Positions 6,508 to 13,824 of a stretch of DNA of 15,006 nucleotides are shown here, one piece after another. Both the position numbers and the translations under genes were made by a program. The DNA lies in the NCBI GenBank assembly GCA_050486105.1, contig JBJHCR010000150.1, forward strand, positions 1 through 15,006, in the 5' to 3' direction. Below the pieces are notes generated by a model. It made no database searches, was not told the origin of the DNA, and was given only the letters and a program-made list of their open reading frames with translations. The stretch's first letter is position 1; each line of letters opens with the position of its first letter. This stretch comes from JAEXNA01 sp050486105 (lineage in GTDB: Bacteria > Vulcanimicrobiota > Xenobia > Xenobiales > JADMJV01).

Positions 6508-8189
6508 GTGCTTTCGTTTCCACTCTGACGGAGTTTTCCACCTTGCCCACAGCTTGGTCGGGTTGCCTTGAGGGGCACACTGCCCGAGCCTGCCATCGAA
6601 CGGTCAGCTTGGTCTTGCAAGCACTTCATCGAGAAGGACTGCTCAAAGACGCTCAGTTTACTGAGCAGAATGGTTTCTTAACCTGGAGTAGAGACCGAGA
6701 GCTGCTGTCTTTTTCCGGGCGAACCCGCGCACATGGGGACCGCCTGGAACTTTCGGATGTCGAGTTCTGGCAGGATGACCCGAATCGACAGGAGCGAGCT
6801 CTGCGTGAATTTCTTCACTCGGCTTGCCGACTTTCGGGGGCATCATGGTCGTCTGCCTGGCAGGCGCTTTCAGAAGAGGTGGCCGTGGCTGCTGCAGTGC
6901 AAGCTGCGGCCTACGCGGCCAGCGAGCATCGGGAACCACCAGCTTCCGCTGAGGAGTTTGAAGCCTGGACCCCGGAAGGCCACAATCTGCACCCCGGCGC
7001 AAAAACCCGAGGGGGGTTCAGTGCCGCAGATATGGCGAAATTTTCTCCAGATTTTTCCATTCAGACTCAGATCTTGTGGATGGAGGTAGATTCCGAGCTC
7101 CTGATGGGATACGGAGAGCTTCCTGATTTCTTGCGTACCGACAGCGGGTCATGGGCGATGCCCGTTCATCCATGGCAACGCAAGCAGGTCTTGGAGATGG
7201 TCTACCGGGGAGAGTTCTCTCAAGGGCGTATTAAAGATCTCGACCGTCGAGCCTTGGAAGCGACCATCGGGTCCAGTCTCAGAACGGTGACACCCCTTGA
7301 CCAGAGCCTTCCCATACTCAAGCTGTCGGTAGGGGCTCTGATGACCTCGTCAGACCGCTCTATCAGCAACTATACCGTTCGGCAAGGTCCCATCTACAGC
7401 GAATATCTGAGAAGAGTCTTCGAGCAGGAGCCGGGTTTTTCCGAGACGGCTGACTTCTGTCCCGAGTTCGCGGGGGTGGCTTTACGCAGCGACCCAGGGG
7501 ACGATTCGCCCAGAGCTCGAAATTTGTCCTTGGTGCTGGGCGAACGTCTGACCGCTCCCGCAGGGCAGACCCCCATCGTTTCTTCGGCCTTGCCTCAACC
7601 CAGGCCAGGGTATCAGGGGACCTATTTCGCTGAATTCTTCGCCCGGGGTCCAGGACCGGAAAAAAACAACGCCCGCCAAATGCAGCTGGTCCTACCTTTT
7701 CATCTGGAGTTATATCTCCGATATGGCGTTGCCCTGGAAGCTCACTTGCAGAACTGTGTGCTGCTGTGGGACGATTCTGGTCCCAAAAGGCTCTGGGTCA
7801 GGGATTGGGGAGGCTTGAGGGCAGACAGGCAGAGGGTCCAAGAGTTCGCTCCGGATTTGAGTAAGCACTTGGATGCCGGTTCTCTGACCTTCACTGATGC
7901 CAAAGTTGCCGAAGCCAAACTTATCGCCTGCCTCTATAGCAATCATCTGACGGAAGTGGTGGTAGGTTTAGCCAGAAGCTTCGATCTCGAGGAGGATGAT
8001 TTATGGAGAGAGGTTGCCCATCGCTCGCGGGAAATTTTGGAGCCCTGGTCCGAGGGCTCGCTCGCCCGCTCGGTCCTAGTCGAAGACTGGTGGGTCAAGG
8101 GACTTCTAGCCAAACGTCTAGGGGGTCAGGGCGAAGCGTATCACCAGAGGCGCAACCCTCTGCGCCTTGGGCGACGGGTTTCGGTGTAA
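6504..8189 (+). CDS. NIS siderophore synthetase, IucA/IucC family (second of pair)
   Basis: This 561-residue NIS synthetase is clearly diverged from its upstream neighbour. Motifs are GHNLHPGAKTRGGFS (His160, His163, Lys167, Arg169; canonical), MPVHPWQRK (His222), SSLRTVTP followed by ILKLSVGALMTSSDRSIS, EAHLQN (His414, Asn417) and VRDWGG (Arg433). ATG 6504 overlaps the preceding TGA as ATGA, with GGAG about 9 bases upstream (6491-6494) inside the first gene. A longer open frame from 6414 lies within the first gene and is not used. Two NIS enzymes in one operon normally act in sequence, each joining one arm to a citrate-like core, as with IucA and IucC. No hydroxylase, acyltransferase, exporter or receptor follows. 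The next gene is on the opposite strand 19 bp away. Confidence 0.92.
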   Translation: MSAFVSTLTEFSTLPTAWSGCLEGHTARACHRTVSLVLQALHREGLLKDAQFTEQNGFLTWSRDRELLSFSGRTRAHGDRLELSDVEFWQDDPNRQERALREFLHSACRLSGASWSSAWQALSEEVAVAAAVQAAAYAASEHREPPASAEEFEAWTPEGHNLHPGAKTRGGFSAADMAKFSPDFSIQTQILWMEVDSELLMGYGELPDFLRTDSGSWAMPVHPWQRKQVLEMVYRGEFSQGRIKDLDRRALEATIGSSLRTVTPLDQSLPILKLSVGALMTSSDRSISNYTVRQGPIYSEYLRRVFEQEPGFSETADFCPEFAGVALRSDPGDDSPRARNLSLVLGERLTAPAGQTPIVSSALPQPRPGYQGTYFAEFFARGPGPEKNNARQMQLVLPFHLELYLRYGVALEAHLQNCVLLWDDSGPKRLWVRDWGGLRADRQRVQEFAPDLSKHLDAGSLTFTDAKVAEAKLIACLYSNHLTEVVVGLARSFDLEEDDLWREVAHRSREILEPWSEGSLARSVLVEDWWVKGLLAKRLGGQGEAYHQRRNPLRLGRRVSV

Positions 8190-8197
8190 GAAGCTAC

Positions 8198-8212
8198 CAA
8201 CAGAAGGGCTAG
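8198..8212. terminator. Weak hairpin at the convergent end of the NIS operon
   Basis: GAAGG-GCTAG-CCTTC, about 10 bases after the stop of the second synthetase gene, can form a 5-bp stem with a 5-base loop. It overlaps the stop of the opposing TerB-like gene. No T-run follows, so it is at best a weak bidirectional terminator. Confidence 0.25.
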
Positions 8213-8583
8213 CCTTCGACCGAGGCCACGCTGAGGGAGGGCATGTCCGTTCCGAGGCTGTCAGCGACATCCTGCAATTTCTGACGTTCGACCTCGACCA
8301 CTCTGTCGTCGGCGGTGGCTACCGCGGCTAGGTACTCCATGATGTCTTTCTTACCCTGTTCGTCGACGAAGTCACGAAGCAAGAGAGCGACTTCCCCGGC
8401 TTCAGGGAGATCGGACACTCCATCGAGGAGGGTTTCGAAAATCAAAGGTGAGAATCCCTTGAATACGCGGGTCCCCTGGACTGTGGCGACTTCTTTCTCC
8501 CGTTTATCAATGACCCCATCGGCGGCTACCAGTAGGGCTGCCAAGGCTGCAGCAGCGGTAGGAACGTCAACTTTATCTTGCAT
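8209..8583 (-). CDS. TerB-like (tellurite resistance TerB family) protein
   Basis: This 124-residue, acidic, all-helical soluble protein looks like a stand-alone TerB domain. Two similar acidic stretches, AALLVAADGVIDKREKEV near residue 15 and AAVATADDRVVEVERQKLQ near residue 85, match the internal repeat of TerB, whose acidic residues can bind metal. The start ATG 8583 has a strong AAGGAG 8 bases upstream. TerB domains occur in tellurite or stress complexes at the membrane, but single copies outside ter operons have no agreed function. The gene follows the beta-helix acyltransferase by 97 bp with hairpins between, so it may be separately controlled. Family assignment is by pattern only. A generic DnaJ/TerB-like fold is the alternative. 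Confidence 0.72.
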   Translation of the reverse strand: MQDKVDVPTAAAALAALLVAADGVIDKREKEVATVQGTRVFKGFSPLIFETLLDGVSDLPEAGEVALLLRDFVDEQGKKDIMEYLAAVATADDRVVEVERQKLQDVADSLGTDMPSLSVASVEG

Positions 8584-8619
8584 TAGGGTATCTCCTTTGT
8601 ATCTTACTTCTTACGATGA

Positions 8620-8641
8620 GTCTTGGCCGTAGGGCCGAGAC
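8620..8641. repeat. Hairpin upstream of the TerB-like gene
   Basis: GTCTTGGCC (8620-8628) pairs with GGCCGAGAC (8633-8641) over a 4-base loop. That is 9 bp with one mismatch in DNA (T-G wobble in plus-strand RNA). On the minus strand it lies about 35 bases upstream of the TerB-like start. It has no T-run, so it may be leader structure rather than a terminator. Confidence 0.5.
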
Positions 8642-8651
8642 TCCCTGCGAA

Positions 8652-8698
8652 CCTCGGCGAGTTCTTTCTCAAGGACTTGGTCAGCAACTTCGCCGAGG
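8652..8698. repeat. Perfect 9-bp inverted repeat across the acyltransferase stop codon
   Basis: CCTCGGCGA (8652-8660) and TCGCCGAGG (8690-8698) are exact reverse complements 29 bases apart. They flank the TGA of the acyltransferase gene (8681-8683). With the adjacent hairpin at 8620-8641 this makes the short space before the TerB-like gene highly structured. Confidence 0.5.
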
Positions 8699-9370
8699 CA
8701 CTATTTGCTGGTCTTGACGGACTTTGACTATGCTGCGCGGAGGAATATAGCCTGAAAGATTGGCCAGGCTGTAAACCAGGCTTCCACGGCCAATCAAGGT
8801 ACCCGGGTTGGTGACACTGTTGCACCCCACGGAAACACCGTTGCCCATGATGGCTCCGAACTTGCGCAGTCCAGTGAGGTAAACCTCTTTGTTGATGCGG
8901 ACCGAGAGGCTTTGCTTGCTCATGTCCACTCTGACGTTGGCGCACTTGGTACCTGCGCCGATATTCACGTCCCGTCCTAAAACAGAGTCTCCCACATAAG
9001 CAAAGTGAGCCGCCTTGGCTCCCGGAAGAAGCAGAGAGTGCTTAACCTCAGTGTCGTGGCCCACGACGGCCTTGGCCCCAACGTAGACGTCACCGCGGAG
9101 GTAGGCTCCGAAACGAACCTCGGCTCCTGCCGCTATATAAGTTGGGCCGGCGATGAAAGTGTTCTCTTCGATGAGTGCCCCGTCTTCGATGTGGACCAAG
9201 CCCTTGAGCACCACCCCGTCGGGCAAGTCTGAGGGCAAATGGGGACCTCTCTCTTCCAGGAGTGCGCCGAGTCGAACCTTGAGGTTAATTAAGACCTGCC
9301 AAGGAAACTCGCACTCGGCCATAAAGTGGTGTTCCGGTTCCCCCAGAGGGTCGAAAAAATCTTCGATCAT
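8681..9370 (-). CDS. GlmU-like left-handed beta-helix acyltransferase (stand-alone)
   Basis: This 229-residue protein resembles the hexapeptide-repeat acetyltransferase half of GlmU, without the uridylyltransferase half. After a short N-terminal segment (ECEFPWQVLINL, near 20-30), hexapeptide repeats start at about 55. The segment EVKHSLLLPGAKAAHFAYVGD (Lys110, His122, Tyr125), then NIGAGT (136-141), lines up with GlmU EVKNS...KANHLSYLGD...NIGAGT, including the catalytic His. It may acylate a nucleotide sugar or another amino sugar in the cytoplasm. Related stand-alone proteins are often labelled UDP-GlcNAc pyrophosphorylase-like. ATG 9370 is the first possible start after the preceding gene's stop. 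Its ribosome-binding site is weak (GAGGA about 12 bases away). It lies 51 bp after the large membrane-protein gene. The actual substrate is unknown. Confidence 0.82.
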   Translation of the reverse strand: MIEDFFDPLGEPEHHFMAECEFPWQVLINLKVRLGALLEERGPHLPSDLPDGVVLKGLVHIEDGALIEENTFIAGPTYIAAGAEVRFGAYLRGDVYVGAKAVVGHDTEVKHSLLLPGAKAAHFAYVGDSVLGRDVNIGAGTKCANVRVDMSKQSLSVRINKEVYLTGLRKFGAIMGNGVSVGCNSVTNPGTLIGRGSLVYSLANLSGYIPPRSIVKVRQDQQIVPRRSC

Positions 9371-9421
9371 AGGCAGAGGCGATTCCTCGGAATGTTCGAG
9401 TACCCCTGCGACTCTGACAGG

Positions 9422-12368
9422 CTAAGTGGATCTCTTCCGTTTTCGTTCGACCAGGATTCCGGCAGCCACCAGACCCAAGCCTACTAAGAGGGTGATGGCT
9501 TGCCAAGGGAGTAGCGTGGCAGCTCGGCCTAGAGTTACTAGGCACCAGCCGGCCAAGGTCCAACTTCCGCCTTGCCTCAGAGTTTGGGCCAACTCTTGGT
9601 TGGCCTTTCTGGCGACCATTGACAGCATCACCATCAGGGTGCCTGAACTGAGCACCCAGAGGAAGTTGTTCATCAAGTCTCGTCCAGCAGCAAAAGAGAG
9701 CAAAGCCGGGAGCACCAGTAGTCCGAGTCCAATTCGGACAAACGATGCCCCGTTGAGTCCCAGGGAGTTCTCAAGGTTCCGTTCGGCTTTTCTCAGGAGG
9801 TAGACTCCGGTGGCGATAAACATCGAGGCTAGAGGCAGAAGTCTAAACTGCAAGGCTTCGATCCCTTGACTGCTCAACTGCTGATCGGCTGTGCTCAGAA
9901 ATACCAGGCCGCCCAATCCCACAAGAGAAACTTCCTCGGTGGTGAGGCCTCGTCCGAAGCTCAAGATGGCACACAGGAACACCAGAGCTAGCTGTTCTGG
10001 ATTGAAGGCACCGGGTTCAAAGCTGATGAGCAAGACCAGGACCAGCAGGGTGTTCGTGCTCTTTAAGGGGCGCCAGCGAGTGGTGGCCCAGGCCATGATC
10101 TCGCTGCCCAACATAGACAGACTCAAGACCGTGAGGTTCCAGGAAAGGTGGTCGAAGGAGAATAAGAGGGTGGTTCCTAGGATGGCGCAGCCGTTGGCTA
10201 GGTCGAGTCTCTGACCGATGGTGATCAGGCCCGCTGCAGCTACGACGAGGAGAAGTCCCGATTCGGCGGTGGAGCGACTAAGGGTCCAGAACAGGCAGCA
10301 AGCCAGGAGGACTGAGGGACTATGAGCCGGGATCGCACGCTGCCATTTCGGCTCTCGAATGGCCCACAGCATGGCGGCAGCCAGCCCCAGACAGACCCCG
10401 ACGCCCAGGAATTTCAAAGGTCCGACCTTGGGCCAAGCAATACCCAGAAACAGAGTACTGTTGAGGACTAGGTCCCAGGCCACCCTACCATTGGCAAAGC
10501 GGTCTCGAGTTGGAGCCAAGTCTTTAGGCGGCGGTATGAGACTGGCCACCAGAAAGAGTACCGGGATGGCTAGCACCGCCAACTCAGACAACGATTTCTC
10601 CGTCACCATCAGAACCAGGACACTCAACAGCGCGCTGGCGGTGAAGCTCGAAGGCCGACGTCGGGGGGCCGCCCAACTGAGCCCGTAAGTCAGGATGAGC
10701 GGGAGGAGCAAGGCCTCGCGCTCTGGGAGCACCGCTCCAACTTGAATTAGGGTGGGGATTGCCAGCACCCATCCCATTTCAAAACCGGCATCTCGATAGG
10801 ACGCTGGCGCTGAGGCAGTGAGAATCAAGGCGCAAGTCATCAATACTAGATAGAGTATGGGGTTGGAAGCCGCACTCCCGAGAGGTTCTGGATCGAATCG
10901 GGTCACAATCGCGATTACGAGCGACCATAAAGCCAACCTGGGCAAGAGCAGGACAAGCGCTTGCTGAACCTTGAGACTCTTGTCGGCCTGCTCTGGGCCA
11001 CAGTCTCCTTTCCAGGCTCGCTCCCACCAAAAACTCACTCCACCAATCCACAGCAGAAGAATGGGCCAAGTCTTGGTCGGGTCTCCCGAGGTGACAGCGA
11101 GATTAACAGTAACCATCCAAGTGAGGAATAGGGTCACCAGACAGAAGGCCTGAGAAAGTGTTTGTTCGGGTTGACTCAGCAATTTTCGACCAAAACCCAA
11201 CAGCAAAAGGCAAAACAGCGGGAGGCTGCCCAACAGCGGCAAGAGTTGCCAAGACTCCTGGAAAAGCCGGCCATCCAGTCGAGGACAGAAGGCCAGGAAG
11301 AGGTGGAACCAACCCCCGAAAAGGGCCAGCAGACAGGAGCAAAATAGGTACCGCTGCTGGGCCTCGAACTTTTCTTGGCGGCTGAGATATCCAAAGAGAC
11401 CCGCTCCGATACCGGCCAGAGAAAAACGGGCAAATTGTCCTAGGGTATGGGTAAGTCCTGGTTCCACAGGTTGGTTGAGCTGAGTAAAGAAGCCAATAGT
11501 CAAGCCGGCAAGTCCAACCAGGCTGCCAAATCTTACCGTCTGCAGGCCGAGCGAGCTGCGCGGCTCGGCGGTCAGGAAAAGGGCTGCTGCGAACACCAAG
11601 TATAGACCCACCGCAGGGGTGGGAAAATCCAGAGCGACCCGCATGAGGATTGTTCCTAGTACGGTGCTGAAGGCTTGCAGGCCAAACCTTAAGTTCGGGT
11701 ACGCACCCCCGTCAGGGTCGAGTATGGTGGGTAGCTGCAGGAGTATGAGAACTGAGCTTAAGGCTACCATGGGGACCCAAGGGTTTTGCTCTGGGCTAAA
11801 CAAGAACAGGGCAGAAAAGCTTCCCAATCCCACCGCTCCAATCCCGATCCGGGTAAGGTGGTTCTGCCAGTTGGGATCCGGAAGGGGACGGACTGAGATC
11901 GAGGCCCAGGTGGCGAGACTGCCTGTCGCCAGAGAGAAGAAGGCGGTGGGGATGAGGCCCGACGGCCAACCTGCCGTGGCTGCACAGAGGCCGCCAAGGT
12001 AGAGCGAGGTTTTCTCTTGGGTCATCCAGGCTTGAGCCACAAGCGCCAGTGCCGACAGTAGCAAGGCTGCGGTCTGGTAGGTTGAGCTGCTCACCGGTAA
12101 AGGTAAGAGCTCAAAGACATCGACAGAAAGCAATGCCGGGGCGGTCAGGAAAGCTCCGAGATTCTGGAGCAGTCGAGCCGACAGGGGTAACTTGACCCTC
12201 AGTCGGGCTGCCGCATAGGCCAACAGAAAGGGAGCGCACAAAATCAGAACTCCCGCTAAACTTCGACCGTACCCGTCCCACTGAGCTCGGAGCCAACCGA
12301 TCACTGCTGCTACCACCAGCAAGGCGCCCAGAGAGTGGAACCAGCGGATGTCGGCTTCTTCAAGGAGA
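9422..12368 (-). CDS. Very large polytopic membrane protein, C-terminal part up to the sequence gap
   Basis: This reading frame of 981 codons ends at TAG 9422 and is almost entirely hydrophobic, with more than twenty probable transmembrane helices. A TTG at 12322 is not the true start. The frame stays open to the N-run, and the upstream residues (LLEEADIRWFHSLGALLVV) lead directly into the first helix and WLRAQWDGYGR. This order is like DUF2157/DUF2339 or SCO7613-type membrane proteins, in which a zinc ribbon and linker precede many helices. The zinc-ribbon frame just beyond the gap is therefore very probably its N-terminus. No catalytic motif was recognised. Function is unknown. The LbH acyltransferase and TerB-like genes follow on the same strand. 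Confidence 0.8.
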
Positions 12369-12378
12369 NNNNNNNNNN
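12369..12378. other. Assembly gap (10 Ns)
   Basis: Ten consecutive Ns mark a scaffold join of uncertain true length. The two flanking minus-strand frames do not match at exactly 10 bases. They become one continuous reading frame if the true length is 2 modulo 3, for example 8 or 11. Confidence 0.98.
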
Positions 12379-12951
12379 TGGGGGCTCCGGAGCGGTTTTC
12401 GGCTTAGCTCTGAGCTTTTCCAGGAGGTCCTTCGAAGAGATTGCAGACTCGGTGGGTTCTCCCAGGCAGGAAGCAATTTTTTCTCCCACCGCCGCCGTCG
12501 CTGAGACGAGCACGGTCTGGTGCTGAGCTGCAGAAGTTGCCATGATGGGAGCGGGTTTGCTGGGGGCGGGTTCAGGCGCTGGGATAAGTTCTTGGTTCGA
12601 AGGCGTCTGGTCCGGGGCGGACAATGGAGCCGCTTCAGAGGCCCAATCGCACTCAGGCCAGGAAGGGAACTCTCCTGCTTCGAGGGACGCTAACCGTTGC
12701 TTGCGCCGGGTGTAGACTTCGAGCACCTGGGTTTTTGCCGAGGGAGTGAGCCAGGGCCATCCCTGGAGTTCCTTAAGCAAATAATCAATCTGCTCTTCCG
12801 CGGTTTTTCGATTACCCTTGGTTGGTGACAAGGGCTGGCCACAACCCTCACAGTTTCCTTCGAGGCTGGCCTGTTCTGATAAGCAATTCCAGCATTTCAC
12901 CGATTGTGGCACGATTCCCCAATTCAGGCACGACTTCGAAGCCTTCGCCAC
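12379..12951 (-). CDS. Zinc-ribbon N-terminal part of the large membrane protein (3' end in the gap)
   Basis: The 191 codons before the gap encode a zinc ribbon, a helical segment and a proline/alanine-rich linker. Cys20-x2-Cys23 and Cys34-x2-Cys37 (CWNC, CEGC) are an intact pair of knuckles. An earlier CLNW (Cys8, Trp11) looks like a CxxC that has lost its second cysteine. Residues of about 50-90 (EEQIDYLLKELQGWPWLTPS, then YTRRKQRLASLE) look helical. The stretch after about 110 is low-complexity (PAPEPAPSKPAP) and ends in APEPP at the gap. GTG 12951 is the first usual start after the in-frame TAG, with only GGAA as a weak ribosome-binding site. The frame is probably continuous with the membrane protein downstream, as zinc ribbon plus linker plus many helices is a known architecture. 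Its role is unknown. Confidence 0.75.
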
Positions 12952-13303
12952 CTGATTCCAGTGGGTTCGCTCTGGCAGACTTCGTTCCTATGAGTCTGCC
13001 TCTACTGTAGAGAGTTGGGCTCCTTTTGTCGTTAGGGCAAAGGACCCAACTTAGAGATTTAGGGTCTGTTGACATTCAGCGTTTCAAGCTGCGCGAAGCA
13101 GATTTTCTCTGGAGGAAGTGTTTTTTTGAGCCTAGGAGCCCGGCCAGAAACCCTCTCAAACTGAAACCGCCCCTACTCACAGTCATGCACAGCGCTCCTC
13201 ATTCGAAATACAGCTAGGTATTTGAGTGAGCTTCGACGCTGCGAGAGAGGATGCATGGCCGCCAGGGCTAGGGACGAATTTTGCGGACGTTGTACTAGGT
13301 TGC
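12952..13303. other. Intergenic region of about 350 bp without a convincing gene
   Basis: This stretch lies between the ferredoxin stop and the zinc-ribbon start. Only short, uncharacteristic frames are present. It holds the hairpin cluster at 12974-13051 and a small inverted repeat AAATAC/GTATTT at 13206-13223. The promoter of the zinc-ribbon gene should be here. A TTGAAA on the minus strand (13082-13087) is a possible -35, but no good -10 is seen. Confidence 0.6.
12974..13051 (-). promoter_or_regulatory. Three-hairpin cluster in the leader of the zinc-ribbon membrane protein gene
   Basis: Three inverted repeats stand side by side. GGCAGACT (12974-12981) with AGTCTGCC (12993-13000) is a perfect 8 bp. 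CTCTA (13000-13004) with TAGAG (13008-13012) is 5 bp. AGTTGGG plus TCCTTT (13013-13026, one unpaired C at 13020) with AAAGGA plus CCCAACT (13039-13051) is 13 bp. In the minus-strand transcript the last stem ends about 22 bases before GTG 12951. The strand is assigned from this context. No T-run follows, so this looks more like a structured leader than a terminator. It matches no riboswitch or tRNA that I recognise. Confidence 0.55.
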
Positions 13304-13582
13304 TCACCAGATTTCCAGGGCCAGGCGCCCTCCCCGGGCTCGAGAGACGCAGGCACACATCCAGCCTTCCGCGCGCTTTTCGGGGGTGAGAGCTCGATCT
13401 CGGTGGTCGACTTCCCCTTCGAGAACCTTCACAATGCAGGTGCCGCACTGACCATCTTCGCAAGCGGTGAGAATCAGAACGCCTTCACGGTTGGCCACCT
13501 GGGCGATGGACTCGTGGGCCTCAACGGCGAAAGAGATTCCCTCTTCGGGGAATTCCACTTCGAACTCTTGGTCTCCGCTCAT
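13304..13582 (-). CDS. Plant-type [2Fe-2S] ferredoxin
   Basis: This 92-residue protein is a complete plant-type ferredoxin that carries single electrons between a reductase and an acceptor enzyme. The cluster motif is ACEDGQCGTC (Cys41, Cys46, Cys49) with the fourth ligand in EGWMCACVSR (Cys78, or less likely Cys76). The segment IVKVLEGEVD...LTPEKRAEGW is typical of the family. ATG 13582 (MSGDQEFEVEF) has AAGGA about 10 bases upstream. The same frame is open for 55 more codons to a GTG at 13747, which also has an AAGG ahead of it, but that extension has no ferredoxin homology. It lies downstream of a flavoprotein dehydrogenase gene on the same strand, which suggests that it is a redox partner. 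Confidence 0.93.
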   Translation of the reverse strand: MSGDQEFEVEFPEEGISFAVEAHESIAQVANREGVLILTACEDGQCGTCIVKVLEGEVDHRDRALTPEKRAEGWMCACVSRARGGRLALEIW

Positions 13583-13824
13583 TCTAGAAGTATCCTTGAC
13601 TAGGTGCCGAGGTCCTCCCTCTCGGCCAGTGAAAATTTGGTTTCGCAAGACTTCTGGATGCGACCCCCAGGTATCGCGAAACAGGACCCAGGCCTGAGGT
13701 GCCGACCCGCAATCCCAACTGTTTTGTACCGCGACGATCACCACCACTCTTGAACCTTGATGATTGAATACGATTCCACTTATAGATAGAAATGCGGGGG
13801 GGCTCTACCCCATGACTCCATCGA
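13583..13824. other. Space between flavoprotein stop and ferredoxin start
   Basis: These 242 bp hold the 55-codon open extension of the ferredoxin frame (13583-13747, minus strand). Next to the flavoprotein stop is a weak GGGG-TAGAG-CCCC hairpin (13797-13809) without a T-run. An AT-rich stretch near 13766-13793 could carry a promoter for the ferredoxin, but no clear -35/-10 pair was found. Confidence 0.45.

Noticed and set aside
8604..8945. 113-codon minus-strand frame rich in Gln, Ser and His
   Set aside because: It is a shadow of the GlmU-like acyltransferase, whose own frame carries clear family motifs.
12974..13051. tRNA gene in the hairpin cluster
   Set aside because: No acceptor stem closes the region, and no T-loop GGTTCRA or CCA-proximal pattern is present.
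12848..13075. 75-codon minus-strand frame overlapping the zinc-ribbon start and the hairpins
   Set aside because: It runs through the hairpin cluster and overlaps the zinc-ribbon frame. It has no ribosome-binding site or recognisable motif.
13122..13128. Run of seven Ts as a plus-strand intrinsic terminator
   Set aside because: No stable stem lies directly before it and no plus-strand gene ends nearby.
13026..13217. 63-codon plus-strand frame in the 350-bp intergenic region
   Set aside because: No ribosome-binding site, no recognisable domain, and basic, disordered-looking composition typical of chance frames.
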